From Parabacteroides sp. (GTDB taxonomy: Bacteria; Bacteroidota; Bacteroidia; Bacteroidales; Tannerellaceae), in the NCBI GenBank assembly GCA_018054455.1, contig JAGPJL010000006.1, positions 1-43,774 on the forward strand: a stretch of DNA of 43,774 nt, in the 5' to 3' direction. This document shows positions 9,218-18,885 of the stretch, piece after piece; position 1 is the first letter of the stretch, and every line of letters begins with the position of its first letter. The position numbers and the translations under genes were made by a program. The notes beneath the pieces are model-generated. The model was not told the DNA's origin. It saw only the letters and a program-made list of their open reading frames with translations, and searched no databases.

Positions 9218-10651
9218 TTACTGCTTTAGCTGAATTGTCGAAAACGAGTTTGCTTTAAGCTTCGGAGCAAAAACCATATCTTTAACCTTGATGGATACTG
9301 TTTTATCAATGTTATCTTCATTGGCAACCACGATCACAAGACTGCGGTCCGGATTACGAAAAGCCATTACATTTTCGTACGACCCGGTAACAGCAAGCTT
9401 CCGCGCGCCAGGTTGAACGTAATGACTAACATGCTTCAGTATATAGTATTCCGGCGTGTAGGTAAAGGTCTTCGACTCAGGATCGATCACCACCAAAGAG
9501 TTTTGTGCCCAGCCCCATCGGCTGATACCTCCTTTTTCGAGAGAAATATTCCAGTACATGTAAGCCGACGCACCGTTATCAAGATAATGTTTCATCAACT
9601 TCCATGAATATACCGCCCCTTTCCAATCGTTCTTTCCATCGCCACACTCCTGTTCGGTCTGATACAACTTCATTTCAGGATAACGTTCATGAATTCCTTT
9701 GATAGCCCCTTTGCCTGCCCATTGAAATCCGACTCCTTTCACATATTTCTTTGCGAGTGGATCTGAAAGAACGGTATCAACAAGTTGCTCATTCGCACGC
9801 TCTACAGTACCAAACAGCACGTCCACATCCAAATCACGCATAGCCGGGCCTAAATAATTCCCTATAAAATCTGACAATGAAGCGGCAGTCCAGCAACAAC
9901 TGGGAAATATTTGTGCGGAATTAAATTCATTCTGAGGCATCACAGCCGATATTTCAATTCCTTGTTCCCTGTATGACTCAATAAATTTGGTGAAATAGAG
10001 CGCATAAGCCGCCAAGTGGGCAGAATCCTGTATAAACATATCGGTACCCTCGTACCCTACTCTATCTGCTGGAAGTCCGTTTCTATATAACGTATCCACT
10101 TCTAAACCTGTAAAAGCACTTGCATAATGCTTATTATACTTCATCCAGGAAGGAGGACTCCACGGCGAAGCCCATAAACTTAAATCAGGATTATATTTTT
10201 GCGCATTCTTTATAAATGGAATCAATGTCTGCAAATCGTTGGCTACAGTAAAATTGCTCATTACAAAATCGCTGTCTTTTTCGTTGTACGAATACCAGTC
10301 ACGGGAAAAGTCATTGGCGCCTATAGGCATCCTACACAAATTAAAATTAGCTCCAAGATTGGGAAAAAACAACTCCTCCATAACATCTTCCCGTTGAGAA
10401 GGCTCCAGTCTGCTAAGCGAAATCCATCCCAGTTCGTTGAAACAGGCTCCAAACCCTTCCATTTTCTGCTGTTTTTCATCCAACTCGATTTCAACATCCA
10501 CTAATGAAATTGAATCAGCCGATACGGCTCTTAAATCAGGCTGCTCCTCCCAGGGAGACCCCTCGGTAGTAGAAACCCACTCTGCACTTCGTTGAAAGGT
10601 ACAGGAAGCAAATAAAACTACGATAACCGGGATAAAAATACAGGTTTTCAT
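9218..10651 (-). CDS. Glycoside hydrolase family 30 lipoprotein (glucosylceramidase / beta-1,6-glucanase type)
   Basis: 477-aa exported enzyme. I start it at ATG 10651, where a lipoprotein signal begins (MKTCIFIPVIVVLFASC); an upstream in-frame ATG at 10708 would put 19 extra residues before the signal. The GH30 (beta/alpha)8 hallmarks are visible: WASPWSPPSWMK, the acid/base Glu in MPQNEFN (E242) and the nucleophile Glu in LYQTEQE (E333), followed by a beta-rich C-terminal domain. Likely substrates are beta-1,6-glucans or related beta-glucosides at the cell surface or periplasm. There is no SusC/SusD pair nearby, so it is not in a classic polysaccharide locus. Confidence 0.88.
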   Translation of the reverse strand: MKTCIFIPVIVVLFASCTFQRSAEWVSTTEGSPWEEQPDLRAVSADSISLVDVEIELDEKQQKMEGFGACFNELGWISLSRLEPSQREDVMEELFFPNLGANFNLCRMPIGANDFSRDWYSYNEKDSDFVMSNFTVANDLQTLIPFIKNAQKYNPDLSLWASPWSPPSWMKYNKHYASAFTGLEVDTLYRNGLPADRVGYEGTDMFIQDSAHLAAYALYFTKFIESYREQGIEISAVMPQNEFNSAQIFPSCCWTAASLSDFIGNYLGPAMRDLDVDVLFGTVERANEQLVDTVLSDPLAKKYVKGVGFQWAGKGAIKGIHERYPEMKLYQTEQECGDGKNDWKGAVYSWKLMKHYLDNGASAYMYWNISLEKGGISRWGWAQNSLVVIDPESKTFTYTPEYYILKHVSHYVQPGARKLAVTGSYENVMAFRNPDRSLVIVVANEDNIDKTVSIKVKDMVFAPKLKANSFSTIQLKQ

Positions 10652-10707
10652 ATATAAGATTAGTTTAGGTAATTTGCAGAAGAGTATCCTCCATGCACAA
10701 CAAAGCA

Positions 10708-10732
10708 AAAAGGCGCAACAAGTGCGCCTTTT
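10708..10732. terminator. Terminator after hisS
   Basis: AAAAGGCGCA and TGCGCCTTTT form a perfect 10-bp stem around a 5-base loop. It lies directly past the hisS stop and between hisS and the GH30 gene. The stem ends in A/T runs, so it may act in either direction. Confidence 0.8.
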
Positions 10733-10738
10733 ATCTAT

Positions 10739-12109
10739 TTATTTAAAAGATTCAATAAGTTGTTCTATGGTAAGCAACTCCTGCTCGCCTGTGACCATAT
10801 TCTTCAGGTTAATCTTACCTTCAGTCATTTCGGAATCACCAACCAAAGCCACAAATGGAATGTTTTTGGCATCAGCATACCCCATCTGTTTCTTCATCTT
10901 TACAGACTCAGGATAAATCTCTGTTCTTATGCCAGCAGCACGCACCTTAGCAATCAAAGGCAACAAGTAAGCTGTTTCCTTTTCACCAAAGTTCACAAAC
11001 ATCAGCTGGGTGGTAAGCAGCGAATCAGCCGGATATAATTCCAATTGATTGAGTACGTCGAAAATACGATCAGCTCCAAATGAAATACCTACACCGGAAA
11101 CGCCTTCCATGCCAAATACCCCTGTGAGGTTATCATAACGCCCTCCTCCGGTAACGCTTCCAATCTGTACATCAAGTGCTTTCACTTCAAAGATAGCACC
11201 TGTATAGTAATTAAGACCTCTGGCTAACGTCAGATCGAGTTCTAATTCTGCGTTCACAGAAAGCAAATCAACTTTATCGAGTATAAATTCAAGCTCGGAC
11301 ACGCCTTTTAATCCGGTTTCTGAAGTAGCAAGCACCTCTTTTAGTACAGCAATCTTCTCCCTGTTAGTTCCGCTCAACTGAATAATCGGCTGCAACTTAG
11401 CGATAGCTTCTTCGCTTAATTCTTTGCCGCGAAGCTCTTCGTTCACATTCTCCAATCCAATCTTATCCAGTTTATCGATTGCCACGGTAATATCAACAAT
11501 CTTATCAGCTTCACCAATGATCTCAGCTATACCTGTTAAAATCTTTCGGTTATTCATTTTGATACATACGCGTATGCCAAAACGACGAAACACCTCATCC
11601 ATAATCTGAATGAGTTCAACTTCATTAAGCAATGAGTCGGAACCCACTACGTCTCCATCACATTGGTAAAACTCGCGGTACCGACCTTTCTGCGGACGAT
11701 CTGCACGCCATACTGGTTGAATTTGGTAACGTTTAAATGGAAAACTAATCTCGTTCCGGTGCTGAACCACAAAACGGGCAAAAGGAACAGTCAGGTCATA
11801 CCGCAATCCTTTCTCACAAACACGTGAAGCAAACTTCAACGGATTACGTTCCATCAACTCCTCGTCGGTCACACCCGCAAGGCTATCACCCGAATTCAAA
11901 ATCTTAAACAACAATTTATCCCCTTCTTCGCCGTACTTTCCCATCAAAGTAGACAGGTTTTCCATAGCCGGTGTTTCTATTTGCTGAAATCCATACAAAT
12001 GATATACCTCACGTATGGTATTGAATATATAGTTACGTTTCGCCATCTCTACGGGCGAAAAATCACGGGTTCCTTTTGGAATTGACGGTTTCTGCATGAT
12101 TTCTGACAT
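10739..12109 (-). CDS. hisS: Histidyl-tRNA synthetase
   Basis: 456-aa class II aminoacyl-tRNA synthetase that charges tRNA-His in the cytoplasm. [10 protein letters not shown] is the conserved N-terminus; motif 2 appears as [29 protein letters not shown] (about 123-151); the histidine-binding segment is [15 protein letters not shown]; motif 3 is [15 protein letters not shown]; the anticodon-binding domain is C-terminal. ATG 12109 is listed, but ATG 12097 (MQKPSIPKG) fits many homologues about as well, because the promoter box ends only about 16 bases upstream of 12109. Confidence 0.96.
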   Translation of the reverse strand: MSEIMQKPSIPKGTRDFSPVEMAKRNYIFNTIREVYHLYGFQQIETPAMENLSTLMGKYGEEGDKLLFKILNSGDSLAGVTDEELMERNPLKFASRVCEKGLRYDLTVPFARFVVQHRNEISFPFKRYQIQPVWRADRPQKGRYREFYQCDGDVVGSDSLLNEVELIQIMDEVFRRFGIRVCIKMNNRKILTGIAEIIGEADKIVDITVAIDKLDKIGLENVNEELRGKELSEEAIAKLQPIIQLSGTNREKIAVLKEVLATSETGLKGVSELEFILDKVDLLSVNAELELDLTLARGLNYYTGAIFEVKALDVQIGSVTGGGRYDNLTGVFGMEGVSGVGISFGADRIFDVLNQLELYPADSLLTTQLMFVNFGEKETAYLLPLIAKVRAAGIRTEIYPESVKMKKQMGYADAKNIPFVALVGDSEMTEGKINLKNMVTGEQELLTIEQLIESFK

Positions 12110-12124
12110 TTTTTATTCTAGATG

Positions 12125-12132
12125 CAAAGGTA
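12125..12132 (-). promoter_or_regulatory. -7 promoter box (TACCTTTG) of hisS
   Basis: The minus strand reads TACCTTTG, matching TAnnTTTG, 16 bases before the hisS ORF start. The short leader makes the internal ATG at 12097 a reasonable alternative start. Confidence 0.55.
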
Positions 12133-12154
12133 GTACATTTCTATATAAAATAAC

Positions 12155-12185
12155 AAAAGAGTGCCCCCTAACGGAGCACTCTTTT
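12155..12185 (-). terminator. Terminator of the zinc metallopeptidase gene
   Basis: AAAAGAGTGC and GCACTCTTTT form a 10-bp stem with an 11-base loop, about 25 bases past the peptidase stop. A T-run continues on the minus strand. Confidence 0.8.
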
Positions 12186-12208
12186 AATATTTCTCAACAA
12201 CAAACCTG

Positions 12209-12889
12209 TTAGTCGCGGCTGCGGCTACCAAGAAATATCATAACATAGTATAGTAAAGTAGCCAGCGAGCCTAAGGCAGCTACTACATATGTATAGGCAG
12301 CGGAACGTAAAGCATCTTCGGCTTTATCATGTGTAGCGTTGTTCGTAATTCCCGCATTGCTTAACCAGGCCAATGCCCTGCTGCTTGCATTAATTTCTAC
12401 CGGCAAGGTTACGAAACTAAAGATTGTAGTAAATGCAAAAAGAATTATACCAAACAGCAACAACTGAGGGAATGAGTTTATCAAAAGGATACCGCCAAGC
12501 AATACCCATTGAACCCAGTTGGAAGCAAAGCTAACAACCGGAACCAAAGCTGAACGCATCTTAAGTGGAGCATATGCCGTTGCATGTTGTACTGCGTGAC
12601 CACATTCGTGGGCAGCTACAGCAGCAGCAGCGATACTATTGCTGTAAAAGACAGACTCACTCAAATTTACAGTCTGATTTGCAGGGTTATAGTGATCGGT
12701 CAGATGTCCGGGAGTAGAAATCACTTTCACGTCATAAATACCATTATCCCTCAACATCTTTTCCGCTACATCCTTCCCAGTCATACCATTAGGCAAGGCA
12801 ATTTTCGAATAAGCTTCAAACTTATTCTTAAGTCGGGATGAAACAAGCCAGCTTAACAAAGCAAAGCCTATAAATATAATCCAATACAT
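12209..12889 (-). CDS. YugP-type zinc metallopeptidase (Zn_peptidase_2), membrane-bound
   Basis: 226-aa inner-membrane protein with an N-terminal helix (1-18), the zinc/catalytic motif HECGH at 94-98, and further hydrophobic helices at about 118-165 and 195-220. NGMTGKDVAEKMLRDNGI and the HLTDHYNPANQTVNLSESVF segment are typical of the neutral zinc metallopeptidase family PF04298 (B. subtilis YugP). The natural substrate is unknown. It appears monocistronic with its own terminator. Confidence 0.9.
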   Translation of the reverse strand: MYWIIFIGFALLSWLVSSRLKNKFEAYSKIALPNGMTGKDVAEKMLRDNGIYDVKVISTPGHLTDHYNPANQTVNLSESVFYSNSIAAAAVAAHECGHAVQHATAYAPLKMRSALVPVVSFASNWVQWVLLGGILLINSFPQLLLFGIILFAFTTIFSFVTLPVEINASSRALAWLSNAGITNNATHDKAEDALRSAAYTYVVAALGSLATLLYYVMIFLGSRSRD

Positions 12890-12941
12890 ACTATTTCGTT
12901 TTAATGTTTAAAAGTATAGTGCAAAAAGTCTGCCAAAGACA

Positions 12942-12976
12942 AAAATGGCAGAAGAGTATGATTCGTCTGCCATTTT
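12942..12976 (-). terminator. Terminator of purA
   Basis: AAAATGGCAGA and TCTGCCATTTT form a perfect 11-bp stem with a 13-base loop, starting 9 bases past the purA stop. It terminates the fur-purA unit on the minus strand. Confidence 0.8.
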
Positions 12977-12984
12977 GTATAGTA

Positions 12985-14256
12985 TCAGTCTTCTGTATAT
13001 CGTTCTATTGTCTGCTCTCTGTCAGGACCAACAGACACAATTTTCACCGGAACACCCAACTCTTCTTCAAGGAAAGAAAGATAAGCATTAAATTCTTCCG
13101 GAAATTCATCCTCATTTTGCATCTTTGTCATGTCGGTCTTCCATCCCGGCAACTCAACGTAAACAGGTTTTACGGTATCATCTATTTCAAATGGGAATCC
13201 GGTAACTTCTTCGCCATTAATATCGTAGGCCACACAAGCCTTGATTGTTTCAAATTCGTCCATCACATCGCTCTTCATCATGATCAGCTTTGTAACACCG
13301 TTAATCATGACAGCATATTTCAACGCAACCAGATCAATCCAGCCACAGCGACGTTTACGTCCTGTAACAGATCCGAACTCGTGTCCTTTTGTACAAAGTT
13401 CGTCGCCTGTTTCGTCAAATAATTCGGTTGGGAACGGACCGCTGCCTACACGGGTACAGTAGGCTTTGAATATACCGTATACCTCGCCTATATTACGGGG
13501 AGCAACACCCATTCCGGTACAAGCTCCGGCACATATTGTATTGGAAGATGTAACAAAAGGATAAGAACCAAAGTCGATATCCAACATGGTACCCTGAGCC
13601 CCTTCGGCAAGAACAGACTTTCCTTCGGTAAGGAAGTTATTTATCACATGTTCGCTGTCGATTAACGTGAATTTCTTCAAAAATTCAATAGAGTCAAACC
13701 ACTCCTTTTCAAGCTCAGTAATATCATAGCTGAAGTTTAGAGAACGTAAGATGTTTTCGTGCTTGGCTTTTGCTGCTGCATATTTCTCTTCAAAATTATG
13801 CAGTACATCTCCCACACGTACACCGTTGCGGCTCACTTTATCCGTATAAGTCGGACCTATCCCCTTTCCTGTGGTACCAATTTTTCCTGTACCTTTGGCT
13901 GCTTCGTAAGCAGCATCCAGCATCCGGTGCGTAGGTAAGATAAGATGGGCTTTCTTTGATATGAAAAGTCTTTCGATTAAGTTGTGACCACTAGCTGCAA
14001 GTGCTTCGGCTTCCTGTTTAAACAATAACGGATCCAGTACTACACCATTGCCGATAATGTTTACTTTTCCTCCCTGAAAGATTCCTGAAGGAATGGATCG
14101 GAGGACATATTTTTCACCGTTAAATTCCAGTGTATGCCCTGCATTGGGACCTCCCTGAAAACGTGTTACCACATCATACCTCGGAGTAAGTACATCGACA
14201 ACCTTTCCCTTGCCTTCGTCACCCCATTGCAATCCTAATAAAACATCTACTTTCAT
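12985..14256 (-). CDS. purA: Adenylosuccinate synthetase
   Basis: 423-aa GTP-dependent ligase that joins IMP and aspartate, the first step from IMP to AMP. The start at ATG 14256 gives MKVDVLLGLQWGDEGKGKVVD, which contains the GDEGKGK nucleotide loop; a longer in-frame ORF from 14334 runs into the upstream gene and is rejected. Other family signatures are GGPNAGHT, GIGPTY and the C-terminal GPDREQTI. It lies 19 bases downstream of the Fur-family gene on the same strand, so fur-purA is probably co-transcribed. Confidence 0.97.
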   Translation of the reverse strand: MKVDVLLGLQWGDEGKGKVVDVLTPRYDVVTRFQGGPNAGHTLEFNGEKYVLRSIPSGIFQGGKVNIIGNGVVLDPLLFKQEAEALAASGHNLIERLFISKKAHLILPTHRMLDAAYEAAKGTGKIGTTGKGIGPTYTDKVSRNGVRVGDVLHNFEEKYAAAKAKHENILRSLNFSYDITELEKEWFDSIEFLKKFTLIDSEHVINNFLTEGKSVLAEGAQGTMLDIDFGSYPFVTSSNTICAGACTGMGVAPRNIGEVYGIFKAYCTRVGSGPFPTELFDETGDELCTKGHEFGSVTGRKRRCGWIDLVALKYAVMINGVTKLIMMKSDVMDEFETIKACVAYDINGEEVTGFPFEIDDTVKPVYVELPGWKTDMTKMQNEDEFPEEFNAYLSFLEEELGVPVKIVSVGPDREQTIERYTED

Positions 14257-14275
14257 CTTACTATAAATATAGTCG

Positions 14276-14746
14276 TTAATATTCTTTCTGTTCTTTTCTC
14301 TTAAGCGCGTATTTGCACTTGCTGCACAATCCAAATATATACAACGAATAATACTCCGGTGTAAATTTAGTCAATTTCTTTGTAAGAACCATCGCATTGA
14401 ATGCCTGATCCTTTTGTTCCTGAATTTTCCCGCAATGCGTACAAACCAAATGGAAGTGCGTGCATGCCCTGTCGGCACATTCATATTGAACACCTTGTAT
14501 CCCGAATTGGTGCCTTACAAGTAAACGCGAATCGACCAACAGTTCAATTGTATTATACAATGTGGCCCTGCTTACGTGAAAATTCGCACTTTCCAGACTC
14601 TTGTAAAGCAAATCTACATCGAAGTGTCCGTTTATAGAGCAAATCAGATCCAGAATAGCATACCGTTCCGGTGTTTTTCGGTGGCCTTTTCTCGTAAGAT
14701 ATTCGGTAAACAGTTCTCGTTTTTGTAACGCTGAGTTCTTATCCAT
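14276..14746 (-). CDS. Fur/PerR family metal-dependent transcriptional repressor
   Basis: 156-aa regulator. The start at ATG 14746 is supported by a promoter box at 14774-14781, which excludes the longer frame from 14776. The N-terminal winged helix includes RKTPERYAILDLI and SRATLYNTIELL. The dimerization/metal domain has HFHLVCTHCGK, with structural zinc cysteines C102-x2-C105 and C141-x2-C144. The metal (Fe, Mn or Zn) cannot be told from the sequence. It is the first gene of a probable operon with purA, so purine synthesis may be linked to metal or oxidative status. Confidence 0.9.
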   Translation of the reverse strand: MDKNSALQKRELFTEYLTRKGHRKTPERYAILDLICSINGHFDVDLLYKSLESANFHVSRATLYNTIELLVDSRLLVRHQFGIQGVQYECADRACTHFHLVCTHCGKIQEQKDQAFNAMVLTKKLTKFTPEYYSLYIFGLCSKCKYALKRKEQKEY

Positions 14747-14773
14747 TTTTAGTGCATATACATCGCGAATTGG

Positions 14774-14781
14774 CAAAGTTA
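14774..14781 (-). promoter_or_regulatory. -7 promoter box (TAACTTTG) of the Fur-family gene
   Basis: TAACTTTG on the minus strand lies 27 bases before ATG 14746. It fixes the start of the Fur-family gene downstream of 14774. Confidence 0.6.
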
Positions 14782-14806
14782 GTGCATTTATTTAAAAAGC
14801 AAAAGC

Positions 14807-15469
14807 TTACTCGTAATATTCAAATTCAAATTTGATGTCATTGTATATTTCTGTTCTCTCCGGCGATTCGGAATTTTTAAATTCCGCTATCGCATTCAAA
14901 ACAGCAGTTCCCTGTTCGGCAGACTGACGTCCGAATCGTTTCAAAGCAAGGCTTGCGGCTCTTTGCTTGCGTGAAAGTCCCTTATTCAAAACCTTATATG
15001 CTTCATCAAGCAACAAGTTGACATGAACTTCCTGCAATGATTTCCCCAACGAACATAACCGGGCAAATAAGAGATAGCCTGTTACCGACACAAATTCTTC
15101 TTCATCAGTAATAAATCGGGCAGCTAACTCCTCCGCAAAAGGAAGTTTTGGCAACAAATTGGCTGCCAGCTGTTCGGAAATCTCCAGATGCTTTATCTCG
15201 CGCACCCATCTTTCAGCTACATCGAGAGTAAACAGATCCACCGGGAACAACAGCGTAGCCATGATTTTCAGTTCTCTTACATCCTGAACCCACATCAGGG
15301 AGGCCAGCTCCTCATTGGGTTGATACTGAGATGCAATCTCTTTAATCTTGGGAACAGACACACCGAAGTTCATCTTATAATCCATTCCCTTTTCACGCAT
15401 ACTGGAAGAAACAACCCCGTTCATTGCCAAACGGAGTTGCTTTCGTATCTGTTGTATCGTTTCCTGCAT
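14807..15469 (-). CDS. DNA alkylation repair protein, AlkD-like HEAT-repeat protein
   Basis: 220-aa all-helical protein matching the AlkD/ALK (PF08713) family of bacterial HEAT-like DNA glycosylases: MNFGVSVPKIKEIA near the N-terminus, repeated helix pairs through the body, and KRFGRQSAEQGTAVLNAIAEF near the end. In B. cereus AlkD the catalytic W and D sit in a WDxxD-like motif. Here the corresponding stretch appears to be HLEISEQ, so base-excision activity is doubtful. The gene starts 6 bases after the DPP III stop and is probably translated from the same message. Confidence 0.75.
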   Translation of the reverse strand: MQETIQQIRKQLRLAMNGVVSSSMREKGMDYKMNFGVSVPKIKEIASQYQPNEELASLMWVQDVRELKIMATLLFPVDLFTLDVAERWVREIKHLEISEQLAANLLPKLPFAEELAARFITDEEEFVSVTGYLLFARLCSLGKSLQEVHVNLLLDEAYKVLNKGLSRKQRAASLALKRFGRQSAEQGTAVLNAIAEFKNSESPERTEIYNDIKFEFEYYE

Positions 15470-15475
15470 TATGGG

Positions 15476-17527
15476 TTACTCGTTATATGTTGGAAGGAAA
15501 GAATAGGATTTACCGTAACGAACCATCTGATCGGTATACCCTTCGGTATAGTCAAGCACAACATCCGTAACCTCTCCCTTTTCATTTTTTACCAGGCTCA
15601 TAACCGGATTCACAAATCCTTTGTAAGGTGCCAGATTAAGTGCAGCATAACGTTTCAGAACTTCGGCATGTAACTCAGGATCTACCTTCACCGCATAATC
15701 TTCAACCAGCTTCTTACCTGCGGCAAAATCTCCTTCGCTCTTAATTCGTTGAACTTCGGCCAGTAGCTTACCGAACAGATCACGTAGTTTAGCATAGTCG
15801 TTAATCACCACGTATGTCTTTCCATCCTTCTTTTTCATTTCAATCACCTTGTCCGCTTTGCCATGTTCAAATGCCCACTTGGCGATAAGCTGACGGTTCC
15901 GCATGTGGGCTTCTTCCACCTGCTTACCCAGTTCGATACGAACCAACTGAGACATCAAACCATTCATGACAAAGGTATAATATTCCGACTGATAGGCTTC
16001 CGCATCCGGAACCAGACCTAATGTTACCAATTTAGGATCTGCCATATAATACAATCCAAACAAATCGGCACGCGCTTCTTCCAAGGTAGAACTATACGCT
16101 TTTAAAGCATCCGAACTAACACCCGGAAGAATAATTCCCGAACCGTGACCAAGACACTCGTGCAGGTCGGTATGAAGATTTCCGGTCAGGAAACCATATT
16201 TTTTAATTGCTTCGCGTTCTTTTTCGCTCCACACAAACTCTTCGTTAAAACCACTTCCCAGTGAAGCTTTATCGTAAGCTTCGGTAATATTTTCGATGGT
16301 TACCGATTTAGATCCATGATCCTTTCTGATCCAATCTGCGTTAGGCAGGTTAATTCCAATAGGTGTAGCAGGATAACAATCTCCCCCCAGCATGGCAACG
16401 GTTATTACCTTGGCAGAAACCCCTTTTACTTCTTTCTTCTTGAAACGGTTATCTACAGGAGAATTATCTTCGAACCATTGGGCATTATTGCTAATAATAA
16501 TGGTACGTTTGGTCGCCTCTTTGTTGATAAAGTTGACTGTCGACTCCCAGCTGGCCTTCAATCCAAGCGGATCTCCGTATGTTTCGGTAAAACCATTTAC
16601 AAAATCTACTTCGGAAGCAGTATCTTTCACCCACAAAACAGCATAAGCGTCGAATTCCTTCAAGTCGCCGCTCTTGTAATACGAAATCAAAGTCTCAATA
16701 ACTTTCTTTTGAGCCTCGTTTTCTGCAAAAGAAACAGCAAGTTCCAGTTCGGCCACAATCTTTTCGATAGCTTGTGTATATAAACCTCCCACTTTCCATA
16801 CCTTCTCAACGATTTTACCGTTTTCTTTCACCAAACGGCTATTCAATCCATAGGAAACAGGCGTTTCATCTTTCGGATCTTTCATCTTGGCATAGAAGCT
16901 TTCTACTTCATCCTGAGTAATACCTCCTCCATAATAGTTATTGGCGGAAGCCAAAATCAAGTCTTCGTCCCCACTCTGCACAGTACGCTTAGCCAACACG
17001 GTTGAATCAAAGATAACCGGCGTAATTTCGGTGATAAACTGATCAACAGTCTGTCCTTTACGAACAGGCACAGTAGCGGCATCGAGCTGCTTTACTGCAT
17101 CAACAAAAAACTCTTTGGTGAATCCGGGAGCAAATTTATCTTCGGCATAATGATGATGAATGCCATTGGAAAACCACACCCTTTTCAGATACACTTCCAT
17201 GGCTTTAAAATCAGCACTGTTACGATCTCCCTTGTAACCGGCATACACAGCCTCCAGGGTACGGCGCACGGCCAGGTTGTAACGACAATTCTGATCAAAC
17301 AAAATATCACGACCCATCAGAGCCGCCTCGGACAAGTGATATAATAACTGTTTTTGATTCAAAGAAAGAGATTCGAATCCCGGCACCTGATAACGCAGAA
17401 TCTGCAGGTCGGCAAACTTATCTACCTCGTAGGAAAACTGAGACGCCGTTTCAACTTCGACGGTCTTGCTTCCCGTACAAGCTGTAAAAGCAATTGCTGT
17501 CATAACGGATAACATTATATTCTTCAT
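15476..17527 (-). CDS. Dipeptidyl-peptidase III family metallopeptidase (M49), lipoprotein
   Basis: 683-aa zinc exopeptidase that removes dipeptides from the N-termini of peptides. A lipoprotein signal (MKNIMLSVMTAIAFTAC, C17) predicts periplasmic or membrane-anchored location, unlike eukaryotic cytosolic DPP III. The M49 zinc motif HECLGH is at 456-461 and the third ligand motif EEARAD at 483-488. Length and the ESTVNFINKEATKRTIIISNNAQW-type region fit bacterial members. It is first in a two-gene unit with the AlkD-like gene. Confidence 0.93.
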   Translation of the reverse strand: MKNIMLSVMTAIAFTACTGSKTVEVETASQFSYEVDKFADLQILRYQVPGFESLSLNQKQLLYHLSEAALMGRDILFDQNCRYNLAVRRTLEAVYAGYKGDRNSADFKAMEVYLKRVWFSNGIHHHYAEDKFAPGFTKEFFVDAVKQLDAATVPVRKGQTVDQFITEITPVIFDSTVLAKRTVQSGDEDLILASANNYYGGGITQDEVESFYAKMKDPKDETPVSYGLNSRLVKENGKIVEKVWKVGGLYTQAIEKIVAELELAVSFAENEAQKKVIETLISYYKSGDLKEFDAYAVLWVKDTASEVDFVNGFTETYGDPLGLKASWESTVNFINKEATKRTIIISNNAQWFEDNSPVDNRFKKKEVKGVSAKVITVAMLGGDCYPATPIGINLPNADWIRKDHGSKSVTIENITEAYDKASLGSGFNEEFVWSEKEREAIKKYGFLTGNLHTDLHECLGHGSGIILPGVSSDALKAYSSTLEEARADLFGLYYMADPKLVTLGLVPDAEAYQSEYYTFVMNGLMSQLVRIELGKQVEEAHMRNRQLIAKWAFEHGKADKVIEMKKKDGKTYVVINDYAKLRDLFGKLLAEVQRIKSEGDFAAGKKLVEDYAVKVDPELHAEVLKRYAALNLAPYKGFVNPVMSLVKNEKGEVTDVVLDYTEGYTDQMVRYGKSYSFLPTYNE

Positions 17528-17602
17528 ATCGTAATTATTTATCTATCTTACAAATACATACAACTGGTCTAATCCCCTTTACCAGAAAGCACATACCAAA
17601 TG

Positions 17603-17610
17603 CAAAGTTA
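17603..17610 (-). promoter_or_regulatory. -7 promoter box (TAACTTTG) of the DPP III gene
   Basis: TAACTTTG on the minus strand, 75 bases before the DPP III ATG, implies a leader of about 70 bases. Nothing folded is obvious in that leader. Confidence 0.5.
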
Positions 17611-17697
17611 CATAATTATATTTAATTAGCCTCTTATTACACCACATCATCCAATTTATTTTTGGCTATCGGACGCATAAAAATGGAAATTAACCTT

Positions 17698-17705
17698 TAT
17701 CTTTG
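17698..17705 (+). promoter_or_regulatory. -7 promoter box (TATCTTTG) of the DUF5009 gene
   Basis: TATCTTTG matches TAnnTTTG and lies 28 bases before the ATG at 17734. Confidence 0.55.
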
Positions 17706-17733
17706 GATCCTGTATTTTTAACCTATAGATACT

Positions 17734-18837
17734 ATGCAACAACAACGATTACAGTCTCTTGATGCACTAAGAGGATTCGACATGTTATTCATCATGGGGG
17801 GAAGTACCCTCTTTATTGCCTTAAATCAATGTTTCCCCACTTCCTTCGGCACTGCTTTCGCAGAACAGATGGAACATACCAAATGGTCGGGATTCACATT
17901 CTACGATATGGTGTTTCCACTCTTTCTGTTCATAGCGGGTATTTCATTCCCGTTTTCCCTAAAAAGTCAGATCGAAAAGGGTATCCCCCGAAAATCCATC
18001 TATACAAATATTATAAGAAGAGGACTTACCCTGGTTTTGCTGGGCATTATTTATAACGGGGCGCTGCAACTGGACTTTGGGAACATTCGCTTTGCCAGTG
18101 TTCTTGCACGAATAGGTTTAGCCTGGATGATTGCTTCTTTAATTTTCATGAATACGAAACGAATTAGCCGGGGTGTTATTTGTGTGGCCATATTGGTTGG
18201 TTACTGGATCTTGCTTGCTTTTGTTCCATCTCCGGAGGCGAACGGAGCCGATCGGTTTAGTATGGAAGGTTCAATTGTAGGATACATCGACCGCCTCATC
18301 GTTCCAGGCAAGTTGCATCTTACGATACACGATCCCGAGGGTCTTGCGTCTTTGTTCCCTGCTATAGTAACGGCCTTACTTGGAATGTTTACCGGCGAAT
18401 TGATAAAAAGTAAGTCGAAGAACCTGACTCCCTATAAAAAAGTGGGTTCACTGGTTATATTCGGTTTGGCTTTGTGTATAATCGGTCAGGCATGGAATGT
18501 TGTTTTTCCTATTAACAAAAACTTATGGACCAGCTCATTTACTTGCTATGTGGGAGGTTTGTCCATGTTGTTGTTTGCCGCTTTTTACCTTGTAATTGAT
18601 GTTTGGGAATTCCGGAAATGGACTTTATTTTTCACAGTGATCGGGATGAACTCCATTACCATTTATCTGGCACAGGAGATTATCAACTTTCAGGGAATTG
18701 CCAATTTCCTTTTAGGAGGGATTGTGAAACTCATTCCGGAAAATGCGGCCAATCTTATTTCTTGCATTGGATACATCGCAGTTTGCTGGGCATTTCTTTA
18801 CTTCCTATACAAAAAGAAAATCTTTCTAAAAGTTTGA
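17734..18837 (+). CDS. DUF5009 / HGSNAT-like membrane acyltransferase
   Basis: 367-aa integral membrane protein with about ten helices. The N-terminus SLDALRGFDMLFIMGG followed by WSGFTFYDMVFPLFLFIAGISFPFSL is characteristic of the DUF5009/DUF1624 group related to heparan-alpha-glucosaminide N-acetyltransferase. That suggests transfer of an acyl group to a sugar across the inner membrane, but the acceptor is unknown. The gene is followed by mnmA on the same strand after about 110 bases, and mnmA has its own promoter box. Confidence 0.85.
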   Translation: MQQQRLQSLDALRGFDMLFIMGGSTLFIALNQCFPTSFGTAFAEQMEHTKWSGFTFYDMVFPLFLFIAGISFPFSLKSQIEKGIPRKSIYTNIIRRGLTLVLLGIIYNGALQLDFGNIRFASVLARIGLAWMIASLIFMNTKRISRGVICVAILVGYWILLAFVPSPEANGADRFSMEGSIVGYIDRLIVPGKLHLTIHDPEGLASLFPAIVTALLGMFTGELIKSKSKNLTPYKKVGSLVIFGLALCIIGQAWNVVFPINKNLWTSSFTCYVGGLSMLLFAAFYLVIDVWEFRKWTLFFTVIGMNSITIYLAQEIINFQGIANFLLGGIVKLIPENAANLISCIGYIAVCWAFLYFLYKKKIFLKV

Positions 18838-18885
18838 TTACGGAGGAACCTGTAAAACCAACGATAGTAAACGCAATAAATTTCG

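Noticed and set aside
12904-13422. 172-aa plus-strand open frame over purA
   Set aside because: Antisense shadow of purA; crosses the purA terminator and shows no domain.
14257-14334. Longer N-terminus for purA from ATG 14334
   Set aside because: It would overlap the Fur-family gene and place 26 unrelated residues ahead of the conserved MKVDVLLGLQWGDEGKGK start.
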